A stretch of DNA of 64,000 nt, from NCBI RefSeq assembly GCF_007747995.1, contig NZ_CP036276.1:6066001-6130000 (forward strand). The letters run 5' to 3'. This DNA is from Symmachiella dynata (GTDB taxonomy: Bacteria; Planctomycetota; Planctomycetia; Planctomycetales; Planctomycetaceae). The position numbers and the translations under genes were made by a program. Positions 1-8,065 of this stretch are shown here, piece after piece. Within the stretch, counting starts at the first letter, position 1. Every line of letters begins with the position of its first letter. The notes below the pieces were generated by a model. It ran no database searches. It was not told the DNA's origin and was given only the letters and a program-made list of their open reading frames with translations.

Positions 1-60
1 GATACAATCCTTTGCCGGTGTCCCGTCATCCCACGGTTGTCACAAGATTCGAGCATTCCC

Positions 61-276
61 ATGGCCGACGATCCCAAGATCACTGCTGAAACCGTGAAAC
101 AGATGGCAGCTGAATTGCTCGCGCTGCCTCTAGACGAATCCGAACAGGAGATGGTTGCCGGACTGCTCAATTCGCTCCACAAGGACATGCGGGCGCTGCG
201 GCGGTTGGATATCACCACGGCCGAACCGGCAACGCTCTATCGACCGGGGGACGGGCCGGGAGAAGGGGACGCATGA
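61..276 (+). CDS. GatC/AtzG-like small amidase partner subunit
   Basis: This is a 71-residue protein. It has the look of the GatC/AtzG (DUF4089-type) helper subunits of amidase-signature enzymes: a short N-terminal helix with LLALPLDE, a second helix spanning the segment around LLNSLHKDM, then an extended tail ending in the LYRP element. Known members clamp the catalytic subunit in GatA-GatC or AtzE-AtzG complexes. The stop codon overlaps the start of the amidase gene as ATGA (273-276), so the two are translationally coupled, which supports a subunit role. The start is chosen at the ATG at 61; a TTG at 37 would add eight residues. Neither has a strong ribosome site. The family call rests on size, pattern and neighbour, not on a search. 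Confidence 0.7.
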   Translation: MADDPKITAETVKQMAAELLALPLDESEQEMVAGLLNSLHKDMRALRRLDITTAEPATLYRPGDGPGEGDA

Positions 277-1676
277 TCTTTCAGCCTCCCCATGTGATTG
301 AAATCGCAACCGCCGTACGCGAACGGCGGACACTGGCTCGCGAGATCATTGACGAAGCTCTCTCACGCATCTCCCGTTTTCAAGAACCGTTTCATCTGTT
401 TACGGCCATCTTGCCCGAGCTGGCGCGGCAACAAGCCAAAGCCGTCGATGCCCGCGTGCTCAAAGGGGACGACTTACCGTTGGCCGGCGTGCCGTTTGCT
501 GTCAAAGATTTGATCGACGTCGCCGGCGTGCCGACCACGTGTGGTTCGCAGGCGTTTGCGAATCACAAAGCGGCGGCCGATGCCACCGTTGTGAAGAAAC
601 TGGTCGACGCCGGAGCTGTGTTGTTGGGCAAGTTGAACATGCACGAATGCGCGTTCGGCTTTACGGGCGAAAATGCGATCTACGGCAATTGCCCCAACCC
701 GTGGAACACCGAGCGGATTGCCGGTGGATCGAGCAGCGGGTCGGCGGTCGCGGTTTCACTGGGAATTTGCGGATTCACGTTGGGGTCCGATACCGGCGGT
801 TCGATCCGCATGCCGGCGGCGCTGTGCAATCTGGTGGGCCTTAAACCGACTTACGGCCGCGTCAGCCGCGCGGGGGTGATCCCGCTGTCGTGGTCGATGG
901 ATCATATCGGCCCACTCGCACGCACAGCAGAGGAAACCGCGGTTGTGTTGGGGGCGATGGCCGGGGCGGATGGTCTCGATGAATCGAGCAGTTCCAGCGG
1001 TGTGCCGGATTACTCGGCCGAGTTAGGCCAAGAAATTCGCGGCCTAAAAATCGGCGTCCCCCGCAATTGGTTTTTCGATTCGCTGCAACCGCAGGTCGCC
1101 CAAGCGGTCACAACGGCGATTGATCGGATGACGGCGCTGGGAGCGAAGCGGGTGAAAGCCACCTTGCCGCACCTACCAGAAGTCCTCGGTGCGCATCGGG
1201 CCATTATCCTTTCCGAAGCGGCCAGTGCTTTTGAACCGTATCTGCGCGACCGGCCGGAAGATTTCTCGGTCGATATTCGCACGCTGCTGCAAGGGGGGCA
1301 ATTCATTCCGGCGGTCGATTACCTCAAAGCCCAGCGGGTGCGGCGGATTGTGCGACGGGACTGGGCCAAGGAGTTTGCACGCTTTGATTGCCTAGCCACC
1401 CCCACATCGGCGACGGTGGCGACAAGTTACGGGCAATCGAAGGTCAAACTTCCCGGCGGCGACACGCCGTTGTTGAACGCCTATCTGGACATGACGATGC
1501 CGTTTAACCTCAGCGGCCAACCAGCGCTGACGGTCCCCTGCGGATTTTCCGACGACGATTTGCCGATCGGCCTACAACTGGTCGGCGCTCCCTTCCGCGA
1601 AGCCATGCTACTGCGCGTCGCACACCAATACCAACAAGAAACCGCCTGGCACCACCGCCAACCTCCACTGGGCTAA
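273..1676 (+). CDS. Amidase signature family hydrolase (AtzE/GatA-like)
   Basis: This 467-residue enzyme has the complete amidase-signature Ser-cisSer-Lys triad. The lysine is K78 in the FAVKDLIDV segment, the cis-serine is S153 in GGSSSGSA and the nucleophile is S177 in GSDTGGSIRMP. The C-terminal FNLSGQPALTVPCG segment is also typical. The family hydrolyses amides such as Gln-tRNA amidation intermediates, carboxybiuret, allophanate or indoleacetamide. It is coupled to the preceding GatC/AtzG-like gene and no gatB lies in the window, so a small-molecule amidase such as 1-carboxybiuret hydrolase is as likely as GatA. The substrate cannot be read from the sequence. The length is normal for the family. 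Confidence 0.88.
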   Translation: MIFQPPHVIEIATAVRERRTLAREIIDEALSRISRFQEPFHLFTAILPELARQQAKAVDARVLKGDDLPLAGVPFAVKDLIDVAGVPTTCGSQAFANHKAAADATVVKKLVDAGAVLLGKLNMHECAFGFTGENAIYGNCPNPWNTERIAGGSSSGSAVAVSLGICGFTLGSDTGGSIRMPAALCNLVGLKPTYGRVSRAGVIPLSWSMDHIGPLARTAEETAVVLGAMAGADGLDESSSSSGVPDYSAELGQEIRGLKIGVPRNWFFDSLQPQVAQAVTTAIDRMTALGAKRVKATLPHLPEVLGAHRAIILSEAASAFEPYLRDRPEDFSVDIRTLLQGGQFIPAVDYLKAQRVRRIVRRDWAKEFARFDCLATPTSATVATSYGQSKVKLPGGDTPLLNAYLDMTMPFNLSGQPALTVPCGFSDDDLPIGLQLVGAPFREAMLLRVAHQYQQETAWHHRQPPLG

Positions 1677-1716
1677 TCGAATCCCAATCCCACGGCTCCG
1701 CCGACGTGCGCGGCGC

Positions 1717-2421
1717 TCATTCGTCCAATTTGAACCGGCTGGACAAACGGCGTTGCAATCGCCATTCGGCCTGTGAGGTCACGTTTGTATCGTACAACGA
1801 AACCACCTTTAGGTTTTCCAGCCAATACAAATGCTGCAAGCCTTCGTCAGATATCGAAGTTCCGGAAAGGAAAAGCTTCTGCAAATTGAACGACATGGAG
1901 AAATGCCCCAGTGCCTCGTCGTCGAACGCTTTGTCGCTCAACGACAAGACTTCTAAATGTTCGAATTGCGCAAGTTCTTTAAAGCTCCGGTGCGTTAGAT
2001 TGCTTCGGTCAATCACAACGGTCCTGATTCCGTGGAGATCGTCCAGCGGAACAACGTAACGAATAAACACGGCGTCGGTTAGTTTCTCTTTTGGTGGGCC
2101 AGACCCCACACCCGAGATACTTGGCAACGTCCAAGCCCCCGATGTTCGAGGTTTTTTCCAACTCACTTGCTCCGGAGCATCAAACGGTTTCATCCACTCA
2201 TCACCCACGACATCTCGCAACCATTGCGGGCCACCCTGATTGAATCCAACTCTCCCGCCATGCGCTTCAATCCCCGCCACCAACTGCCACGTGCGATAAT
2301 ACCTCCAACCAAAAGGCACCAACACCGCCGAGAGCAACAAACAAACCGCCAGCGCAATCAACCACCCCGGCCGGTGGAGCAGCCGCTTCCACAATCGCGT
2401 TTTCGGAGTTTCGTCGTTCAT
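1717..2421 (-). CDS. Membrane-anchored leucine-rich-repeat protein, paralogue 1
   Basis: This 234-residue protein is the last of three tandem paralogues in transcription order. A basic N-terminus is followed by one membrane helix (about residues 16-37), then a conserved juxtamembrane block (YYRT, VAGIEAHGG) and a GGPQWLRDVVGDEWMKPFD motif. The C-terminal half carries variant leucine-rich repeats (LEVLSLSDKAFDDEALGHF, LQKLFLSGTSISDEGLQHL, LKVVSLYDTNV). Such proteins are abundant in planctomycetes; their function is not established. The topology suggests a short cytoplasmic tail with the repeats outside or in the periplasm. The ATG at 2421 directly abuts GGAGGAG, unusually close for a ribosome site. 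It is more diverged at its C-terminus than the next copy. Confidence 0.82.
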   Translation of the reverse strand: MNDETPKTRLWKRLLHRPGWLIALAVCLLLSAVLVPFGWRYYRTWQLVAGIEAHGGRVGFNQGGPQWLRDVVGDEWMKPFDAPEQVSWKKPRTSGAWTLPSISGVGSGPPKEKLTDAVFIRYVVPLDDLHGIRTVVIDRSNLTHRSFKELAQFEHLEVLSLSDKAFDDEALGHFSMSFNLQKLFLSGTSISDEGLQHLYWLENLKVVSLYDTNVTSQAEWRLQRRLSSRFKLDE

Positions 2422-2455
2422 CTCCTCCGCCCCTCACCGCCGTGGCCGGCAGCTA

Positions 2456-3154
2456 TTAATCGTCGGAAACATCCAACCCCGGCAAATGCCGCTGCAATTC
2501 CGAGACCCCTTCGTCGGTGACATCGGTGTTGGACAGCGACAGATCCGTGAGGTCCTTCAATCCCGACAAGTGCCGCAGGCCTTCGTCAGTGACGGATGTG
2601 CCTGAGAGATCGAGCGAACGCAGTTTGTAGGATTTTGAAAAATGTGACAAGGCGTCGTCGTCGAACGCCTTGTCCCACAAAACCAGAACTTCCAGTTGCT
2701 CGAATTGTCCCAGTTTTTCAAAACTCAGCTGTGTGAGATCGTTTTCCGTAAGCTCTAAAGACTTTATTCCAACAAGGTCGTTCAGGGGGAGGATATAGTC
2801 GAGAAACTGATCGTCACCAAGGGTTTCCCTTGGAGTCCAGGAGGAATTACGAGATTGAGAAGGGGTAGAAGCATCAAAAACAAGTCGAAACGAAGAGACG
2901 TGGTTGGGGGCATCGAAAGGTTTCATCCACTCATCTCCAACGATATTCCTCAACCAAGTCGGACCGCCCAGTTCAAAATTCACCGCCCCTCCACATGCTT
3001 CAATCCCCGCAACCAACTGCTGTGTGCGATAGTACCGCCAACCAAACGGCACCAACACCGCCGTGAGCAGTAAACAGACCGCCAACGCAATCAGCCAGCC
3101 GGGCCGGTGGAGGAGTCGCGTCCACCAGCGTGGTTTTGGTGATTGAGTATCCAT
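2456..3154 (-). CDS. Membrane-anchored leucine-rich-repeat protein, paralogue 2
   Basis: This 232-residue protein is the middle copy of the triplet. It has the same order of parts: basic N-terminus, single membrane helix, YYRTQQLVAGIEACGG block, GGPTWLRNIVGDEWMKPFD motif and then LRRs (LEVLVLWDKAFDDDALSHF, LRSLDLSGTSVTDEGLRHL, LTDLSLSNTDVTDEGVSEL). It has the most regular repeat set of the three, with the TDEGL signature seen in planctomycete LRR proteins. The ATG at 3154 is preceded by AAAGG at good spacing. The DNA of the GDEWMKPFD region (about 2920-2970) is almost identical to the third copy (about 3562-3612), showing recent duplication or gene conversion. The function is unknown. Confidence 0.83.
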   Translation of the reverse strand: MDTQSPKPRWWTRLLHRPGWLIALAVCLLLTAVLVPFGWRYYRTQQLVAGIEACGGAVNFELGGPTWLRNIVGDEWMKPFDAPNHVSSFRLVFDASTPSQSRNSSWTPRETLGDDQFLDYILPLNDLVGIKSLELTENDLTQLSFEKLGQFEQLEVLVLWDKAFDDDALSHFSKSYKLRSLDLSGTSVTDEGLRHLSGLKDLTDLSLSNTDVTDEGVSELQRHLPGLDVSDD

Positions 3155-3189
3155 TTGATTAGCCTTTTCGCCGCCGTTACCAACAGCGT

Positions 3190-3798
3190 TTAGTGGTTTG
3201 AAACCTTCAATGCTGGCAACCGCCTCTGTAATCCCAAGACTTCCTTGTCGGTGACGGATGTACCACCGAGGGAGAGACTACGCAGCTTTGATGCTGGGGA
3301 AAGATACCCCAACGCCTCGTCGTCAAAGGATTTTCCTGTAATTAAAAGAGCTTCCAAATCCTCGAATTGCAAGAATGCTTTAAAACTTCGGTGCGTCATT
3401 TGCTGCCTGCAAAGGGCAACACGTTTGAGGCCGTAGAGGTTGTTGAGGGGCACGACGTTCGTAAGGAAACCAGCATCATCAAAAACCCCTACCTTGTGGA
3501 ATGGTCCCCCCGCAGATATCGGCGACGGCAATTGGCAATAGAGTTCGTTGGGAATATCCAACGGTTTCATCCACTCATCTCCAACAATATTCCTCAACCA
3601 AGTCGGACCACCTGGCTCAAATCCCACTCCCCCACCACATGCCTCAATCCCCGCCACCAACTGCTGCGTTCGATAGTACCGCCAACCAAACGGCACCAAC
3701 ACCGCAGCCAACAGTAAACTAACTGCCAGCACTGCCAACCAGCCCGGCCGGTGGAGGAGTCGCGTCCACCAGCGCGGTTTTGGGGTTTCGTCGTTCAT
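3190..3798 (-). CDS. Membrane-anchored leucine-rich-repeat protein, paralogue 3 (shortened repeat region)
   Basis: This 202-residue protein is the first of the triplet in transcription order. The start is taken at the ATG at 3798 because this gives the MNDETPKPRW N-terminus shared with paralogue 1; an upstream ATG at 3858 would add 20 unrelated residues. It has the membrane helix and the GGPTWLRNIVGDEWMKP motif. Its repeat region is short: LRSLSLGGTSVTDKEVLGL runs straight into the terminal QRRLPALKVS segment. Aligned by eye with paralogue 2, about one 24-residue repeat unit (LRHLSGLKDL to TNTDV region) is missing in frame. This is the expected product of unequal recombination between repeats. 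The function is unknown. Confidence 0.8.
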   Translation of the reverse strand: MNDETPKPRWWTRLLHRPGWLAVLAVSLLLAAVLVPFGWRYYRTQQLVAGIEACGGGVGFEPGGPTWLRNIVGDEWMKPLDIPNELYCQLPSPISAGGPFHKVGVFDDAGFLTNVVPLNNLYGLKRVALCRQQMTHRSFKAFLQFEDLEALLITGKSFDDEALGYLSPASKLRSLSLGGTSVTDKEVLGLQRRLPALKVSNH

Positions 3799-4173
3799 CA
3801 AATCATTGTCCAGCCGAGTAAGTCGGATCGTTGAAAAACACTTCGATGTTTGAACCATCCGCCCGTGCGGTGCAGGCGCTGAAACGATCTTGCGTCATAC
3901 CGCACCAAAGTATGCTGGTGGATCATATCGTACGGGGTGGAACAAACGCAAAAGTATTTCAGACTCCACCCGTTTCTTGACCAGCCGTGACGCCCATATT
4001 GCACTGTTAAAAAACTGCGGCGATTCCCATTTGTTTTCAGCGCAATTTCCCCCGATCTTGGTTATCATTCGCAGAGAACAATGGAGCGACTTATGTCGCG
4101 AACCAATGGAGAGCCTGCCAATCAGAAGTTGCCCAGTCCAGGGCCAATAAGTGAGATCTATGGAGTCCCAACC
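3799..4173. other. Intergenic region between divergent LRR and HAD genes
   Basis: This is about 375 bases between the LRR triplet (minus) and the HAD phosphatase (plus), so it must hold both promoters. I see no convincing -35/-10 pair, no structured RNA and no credible gene. The short open frames here have no start context. Confidence 0.5.
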
Positions 4174-5184
4174 ATGAAGTCGCTACTCGCTACCATCACC
4201 TCTGTAACTTTGGCCCTCATTACTTTCACAAGCGCTCAGGCACAGGATCCGTTGCCGTCTTGGAATGACGGTCCGGCTAAGCAAGCGATTCTTAACTTCG
4301 TGCAGGTCACCACCGACAAGTCCAGTCCGCAGTACGTGCCGATCGAACAACGGATCGCCACCTTCGACCAGGATGGCACGCTCTGGACCGAACACCCCAT
4401 GTATACGCAGGTGGTCTATTGCTTGCAGCGCGTCCCGGCGGTCGTGAAGGCCAAGCCGGAATTAAAAAATGTCGAACCATTTAAAACGGTCCTTTCCGGC
4501 GACCGAGCCGCCATTGCCAAATTGCAGTTGAAGGACCTGGAGGCCATTCTTTTAGCAACGCTGTCGGGCATGACGACCGAGCAGTTTCAAAGCGAAGTGC
4601 AAGCGTGGCTTAAGACGGCCCGTCACCCGCAGTTTGATCGGCCATATACCGAGCTGGTCTTTCAACCGATGCTCGAAGTACTGAAGTATCTGCGGGCGCA
4701 CGGGTACAAGACCTACATCGTCACCGGCGGCGGCCAGGATTTCGTCCGCGTCTACGCCGAACAGGTGTACGGGATTCCGCCCGAACAAGTGGTCGGCACA
4801 GTGGGGGAAACCAAGTACGGCTATGGCAAAGAGGGCCAGCCAATTCTGACCAAAGAGCCCAAGCTGATCCTCAATGACGACAAAGGGGGCAAACCGGAAG
4901 GCATCCACATGATGATCGGTCGTCGCCCGTTTGCCTCATTCGGCAATACTCCGGGCGATCAAGAGATGCTGGAATACACCACCGCCGGCGAGGGTGCTCG
5001 GCTGGGAATGCTGGTCCTGCACGACGATGCTAAGCGCGAGTATGCCTACGGTCCCGCCCAGGGACTGCCCGCAACAAAAGTCGGTACCTTCCCGCAAGCC
5101 CTGTACGACAAAGCGCATAAACGAGGATGGTTTGTGATCAGCATGAAAAACGACTGGAATCGCATTTACCCGTTTGACAAGTAG
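4174..5184 (+). CDS. Secreted HAD-superfamily phosphatase
   Basis: This is a 336-residue protein with a Sec signal peptide (MKSLLATITSVTLALITF, cleaved after AQAQ). HAD motif I is FDQDGTLW, with the nucleophile Asp and the general-acid Asp two residues later. Motif II is IVTGGGQDF, the lysine may come from the KLILNDDKGGKP region, and motif IV is FGNTPGDQEM. The C2-like cap lies between motifs I and II. This matches exported HAD hydrolases that act as nonspecific phosphomonoesterases. The ATG at 4174 is chosen because it begins the signal peptide; the open frame extends 31 residues upstream but that segment is not signal-like. It stands alone as a transcription unit. The true substrate is unknown. 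Confidence 0.85.
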   Translation: MKSLLATITSVTLALITFTSAQAQDPLPSWNDGPAKQAILNFVQVTTDKSSPQYVPIEQRIATFDQDGTLWTEHPMYTQVVYCLQRVPAVVKAKPELKNVEPFKTVLSGDRAAIAKLQLKDLEAILLATLSGMTTEQFQSEVQAWLKTARHPQFDRPYTELVFQPMLEVLKYLRAHGYKTYIVTGGGQDFVRVYAEQVYGIPPEQVVGTVGETKYGYGKEGQPILTKEPKLILNDDKGGKPEGIHMMIGRRPFASFGNTPGDQEMLEYTTAGEGARLGMLVLHDDAKREYAYGPAQGLPATKVGTFPQALYDKAHKRGWFVISMKNDWNRIYPFDK

Positions 5185-5547
5185 CCCCAAACAGACAACA
5201 ACATCGATTCTAGCGCCGTAATGCGGCCGTTCTCTTTGGCCTGATCGAATACGTATGTTGTCATTCGGCTGGTTCTGTGGGGATGATTTGAGCCTGCCAA
5301 GCTGAGCGTTCAGCGACCATCTGGTCTCAAAACCCAAATTTCCGTGGGGAGAGTCTGCCCGCTGTTTTTACTGAGTCACTAGCCGCAAGCCGTTTGAATG
5401 AAACGGTTTGCGCTCTCGGGTTATTTTCTTTGCAGCTTACGGTACACAACTTGCGAGTGGTGTTGATTCCTAATGAGCCAGCCCTTCTTTAGATGTCCAA
5501 CTTGTGGAATCGGGGCGGCAGGTTTTTGCCAATCAAAGGGGATCACC
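5185..5547. other. Intergenic region with a stem-loop at 5384-5412
   Basis: It contains one clear stem-loop: CGCAAGCCGTTT at 5384-5395 pairs with AAACGGTTTGCG at 5401-5412 (11 Watson-Crick pairs and one G-T, 5-nt loop GAATG). The following bases are pyrimidine-rich but have no clean T-run, so it could be a weak terminator for the HAD gene, about 200 bases away, or a structure in the leader of the DUF1571 gene. No gene is supported in the rest. Confidence 0.5.
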
Positions 5548-6387
5548 ATGTTTTACCGTATCGCACTTTCAAGCGGCCTGGGGCTCGTTCTAACCGCGTT
5601 GGCTATTAGCTACAACAGCGACCACTCCGAACTTGCGGGCGCTGACGTGCCAGAAATGGCCGACGAAAATAATCGCTTGTCGCAGTCACTCGACACAGCG
5701 GATTCGAAACAGTCACAAGAAAATCAAAAAGCATTGCTCGCCGACCTCAAACAGGCACGCGCGGTTGTGCGTAAAATGCATGGATATGAGGCGCGTTTCA
5801 TTCGCCAAATTCGTAAAGACGATGAACTGCGTGACCCGGAGGAGATTCACTTAAAACTGCGTCACCAACCCATGAGCGTTTATCTGCGTTGGGAAACGAC
5901 CGGCAAAGAAGTGTTGTACGTCCAAGGTCAAAACGACGACAAACTGCTCGTCAAGCTTGATGAAGGTTTGCTGAGCTTTGCCGGAACGCTGGCGCTGCAA
6001 CCCGACGAGAAAAAAGCGATGAGAGACTCGCGGTATCCAATTACAAAAATTGGTCTCCTGAAACTGGTGGAGCGCATGCTCCAAGAAAACAAAGGTTTGG
6101 AATTAGAAAAGACCACGTGTAAAATACACGATGAGCTTGTCGATGACATGGAGTGCGTTTGTTACACGATCGAATTCTCCGGACCTGAGGTGCACCCGGA
6201 ATACTCCAAGACCGTGCTGCACATCTGTGAGGACTCAAAGCTGCCGGTCTGTATCGCCAGCTATGGATGGAATGACCGCAAACCAGGTGAACTCGTTGAA
6301 CGGTATGAATACCGCGACCTCAAGCCTAGCCAGAACCTCACCGACAAGGACTTTGATCCAGCGAATGATGCTTATAACTTTGAATAG
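5548..6387 (+). CDS. DUF1571 family exported protein
   Basis: This is a 279-residue protein with a signal or anchor sequence (MFYRIALSSGLGLVLTALAI), a Gln/Ser/Asp-rich linker and then the DUF1571 core. Typical features of the core are the KMHGYEARFIRQIRKDDEL strand pair, HLKLRHQPMSVYLRWE, VLYVQGQND and the FSGPEVHPEYSKTVLHICEDSKLPVCIASY segment. This fold resembles LolA/LolB-like outer-membrane lipoprotein factors, and the family is common in planctomycetes, but no activity is established. The start at 5548 is chosen because AAGGGGA lies about 7 bases upstream and the signal peptide begins there; the frame is open 25 codons further upstream. It appears monocistronic. Confidence 0.8.
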   Translation: MFYRIALSSGLGLVLTALAISYNSDHSELAGADVPEMADENNRLSQSLDTADSKQSQENQKALLADLKQARAVVRKMHGYEARFIRQIRKDDELRDPEEIHLKLRHQPMSVYLRWETTGKEVLYVQGQNDDKLLVKLDEGLLSFAGTLALQPDEKKAMRDSRYPITKIGLLKLVERMLQENKGLELEKTTCKIHDELVDDMECVCYTIEFSGPEVHPEYSKTVLHICEDSKLPVCIASYGWNDRKPGELVERYEYRDLKPSQNLTDKDFDPANDAYNFE

Positions 6388-6490
6388 GCTGGAATGAACC
6401 AGATTGCGTAATCGTTTCATCTAACATTTGCAATTTGGTGATAGACTCACGAATTCCAAAATCAACATCGATATGGATTTGAGGTGCCCG

Positions 6491-6955
6491 ATGGAAACTG
6501 CGAAACCGCAAGACAACGAATTGTTGGAACACCTGGAATCGTTAGAACGCAGCCTGGACGTGCCGCTCGTTCCAGGGGAATTGGGGCAATGGTTGGAAAC
6601 GGTGCAAAGTGAATTGGAAAGTACAGTGCGTGTATTGCGCACGTGCATTGAGTCCAAACATTCCAAAGAATTCCAACAAATCGGCAGCGAAGACCCGGGA
6701 CTTTTCGGGCGTGTCCGGGAAATGCAACAAACCGATCAAGAAAACCTCCAGCGATCCGCCGTCCTCCTCGCAAAACTGGCCAAACTCAAACCGCTTGCGG
6801 ATGCAGTCGGGGCCGACGAAAAACAGCTCGAGAAACCGATTGAAAATGTCGTCAAGCACGGCTTGGAATTCGTGACGGAAGTCCGCAAGCAAGAAACGGT
6901 AATCGATACTTGGCTGTTGGAAGCGTATGATCGCGATCGTGGTGTCGGCGATTAA
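6491..6955 (+). CDS. Hypothetical helical protein
   Basis: This is a 154-residue, Glu/Leu/Lys-rich soluble protein that I do not recognise. The pattern is all-helical: LLEHLESLERSLDV, LGQWLETVQSELESTV, then VREMQQTDQENLQRSAVLLAKLAKL and a C-terminal helix KHGLEFVTEVRKQETV. This suggests a helical bundle or coiled coil. The ATG at 6491 is chosen because GAGGTG sits 4-5 bases upstream; an ATG at 6473 is possible. It lacks a signal peptide and has no cysteines apart from one near residue 53. It follows the DUF1571 gene by about 100 bases on the same strand and might share its transcript. Confidence 0.6.
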   Translation: METAKPQDNELLEHLESLERSLDVPLVPGELGQWLETVQSELESTVRVLRTCIESKHSKEFQQIGSEDPGLFGRVREMQQTDQENLQRSAVLLAKLAKLKPLADAVGADEKQLEKPIENVVKHGLEFVTEVRKQETVIDTWLLEAYDRDRGVGD

Positions 6956-7476
6956 TTGTCGGCACGATTGGCTCATTCGTAGCCTAAACCGCAGTGCATC
7001 ATGCACCGCCTGCGCTTCGTCACAACTCAAAGATTCCTAATTCGTTTTACCATTCTCGCCTTGCGTAACAACAGGCTGGTGACATCGGTCTGCAATACGC
7101 CCTCTCCCCTTGCGCTCCCACCGGCTTCATCGCAGACCTCGACTTTTTGTTTGGCAGTCTCTCTGCCAGGGGTTAGACGATCTCCTCGTCGTGGCTGGGA
7201 GCGGTGCATTCTCACTTGCGGGTAAACAAGCCGCTCCCACCGTGCGCTGCCATACATAACGCCGCCTCGCCCGTGGATGCCGGTCGACCACATCGTACGC
7301 CGAACGATCAGCCGAACCATCGAATTGGCATGGTTTTGGGGGAATCGGGACTTTAATTCCGTTCGGCATCAATTGTGCAGAATTCATTGGCATCGAACGT
7401 CGCTGAGGGCAAGACGGTGACGAGAATTACCGGCCCACGCGACGGAATTTTAAATGTCTTAGCAATAGGTGAAAAC
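6956..7476. other. Intergenic region, no gene seen
   Basis: This is about 520 bases without a supportable gene. The only structure I find is a 9-bp inverted repeat, TGGGAGCGG at 7196-7204 with CCGCTCCCA at 7231-7239, around a 26-base loop. Open frames on both strands here have no ribosome sites and low-complexity Arg/Pro translations. The promoter of the stress module that starts at 7477 should lie here. Confidence 0.5.
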
Positions 7477-7998
7477 ATGTCGACTTCAATCAACCACGAG
7501 CCGATCCGCGCGGGAATATTTACAACCGTCGAAAACGCAGACCGCGCCGTCACCAAGTTGCTGGACGCCGGTTTTGAAAAAGAAGAAATCACGGTGATCT
7601 GTTCCGATGAAAGCAAGGAACAGCACTTCGGCTCAATGCGCCAAAGCGAGGGAATTTCCAAAACCGACCAACAGGGTGTGGGCAAGTCCGGAGTCATTGG
7701 CGGCGCGCTGGGGGCACTGGTCTCACTGGCCGGTGTGGCAACGACGGGGGGAATGGGAATCGTCGCCGTAGGCCCGATTTTCGCCGGCGGGCTAACGGGA
7801 ACCTTGTTGGGGATTTTTGTGGGAAGTGGCGTCGAGAACGAACTGGCCCGCTTCTACGACCAGGAAGTGACCCAGGGGAATATTCTCGTCGCCGTCGACC
7901 TTCCAGACGACGACCCTCAAAAAGCGGGCCGTCTGAAACAGGCTGGCCAAATACTTGAAGAAAGTGGCGCCTCATCTTTGCCGTTGAGTGAAGGTTGA
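7477..7998 (+). CDS. General stress protein 17M/YflT-like protein
   Basis: This 173-residue protein has an N-terminal YflT/17M-like domain (residues about 7-50: AGIFTTVENADRAVTKLLDAGFEKEEITVIC). A central glycine-rich hydrophobic stretch follows (about 70-128: GVIGGALGALVSLAG, GGMGIVAVGPIFAGGLTGTLLGIFVG) that may form a helical hairpin in the membrane. A C-terminal ferredoxin-like half (NILVAVDLPDDDPQKA) completes it. In Bacillus, proteins with this N-domain belong to the general stress regulon; the biochemical role is not known. The start at 7477 has AGGTGA upstream; the frame is open further up without a better site. It heads a run of plus-strand genes with stress-type domains. Confidence 0.75.
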   Translation: MSTSINHEPIRAGIFTTVENADRAVTKLLDAGFEKEEITVICSDESKEQHFGSMRQSEGISKTDQQGVGKSGVIGGALGALVSLAGVATTGGMGIVAVGPIFAGGLTGTLLGIFVGSGVENELARFYDQEVTQGNILVAVDLPDDDPQKAGRLKQAGQILEESGASSLPLSEG

Positions 7999-8065
7999 GC
8001 GAATCAGCGCACTCGATCGGGCAGTTCGACAATTTCACCCTTCTCGCACTTTGAGTTGAAATATC

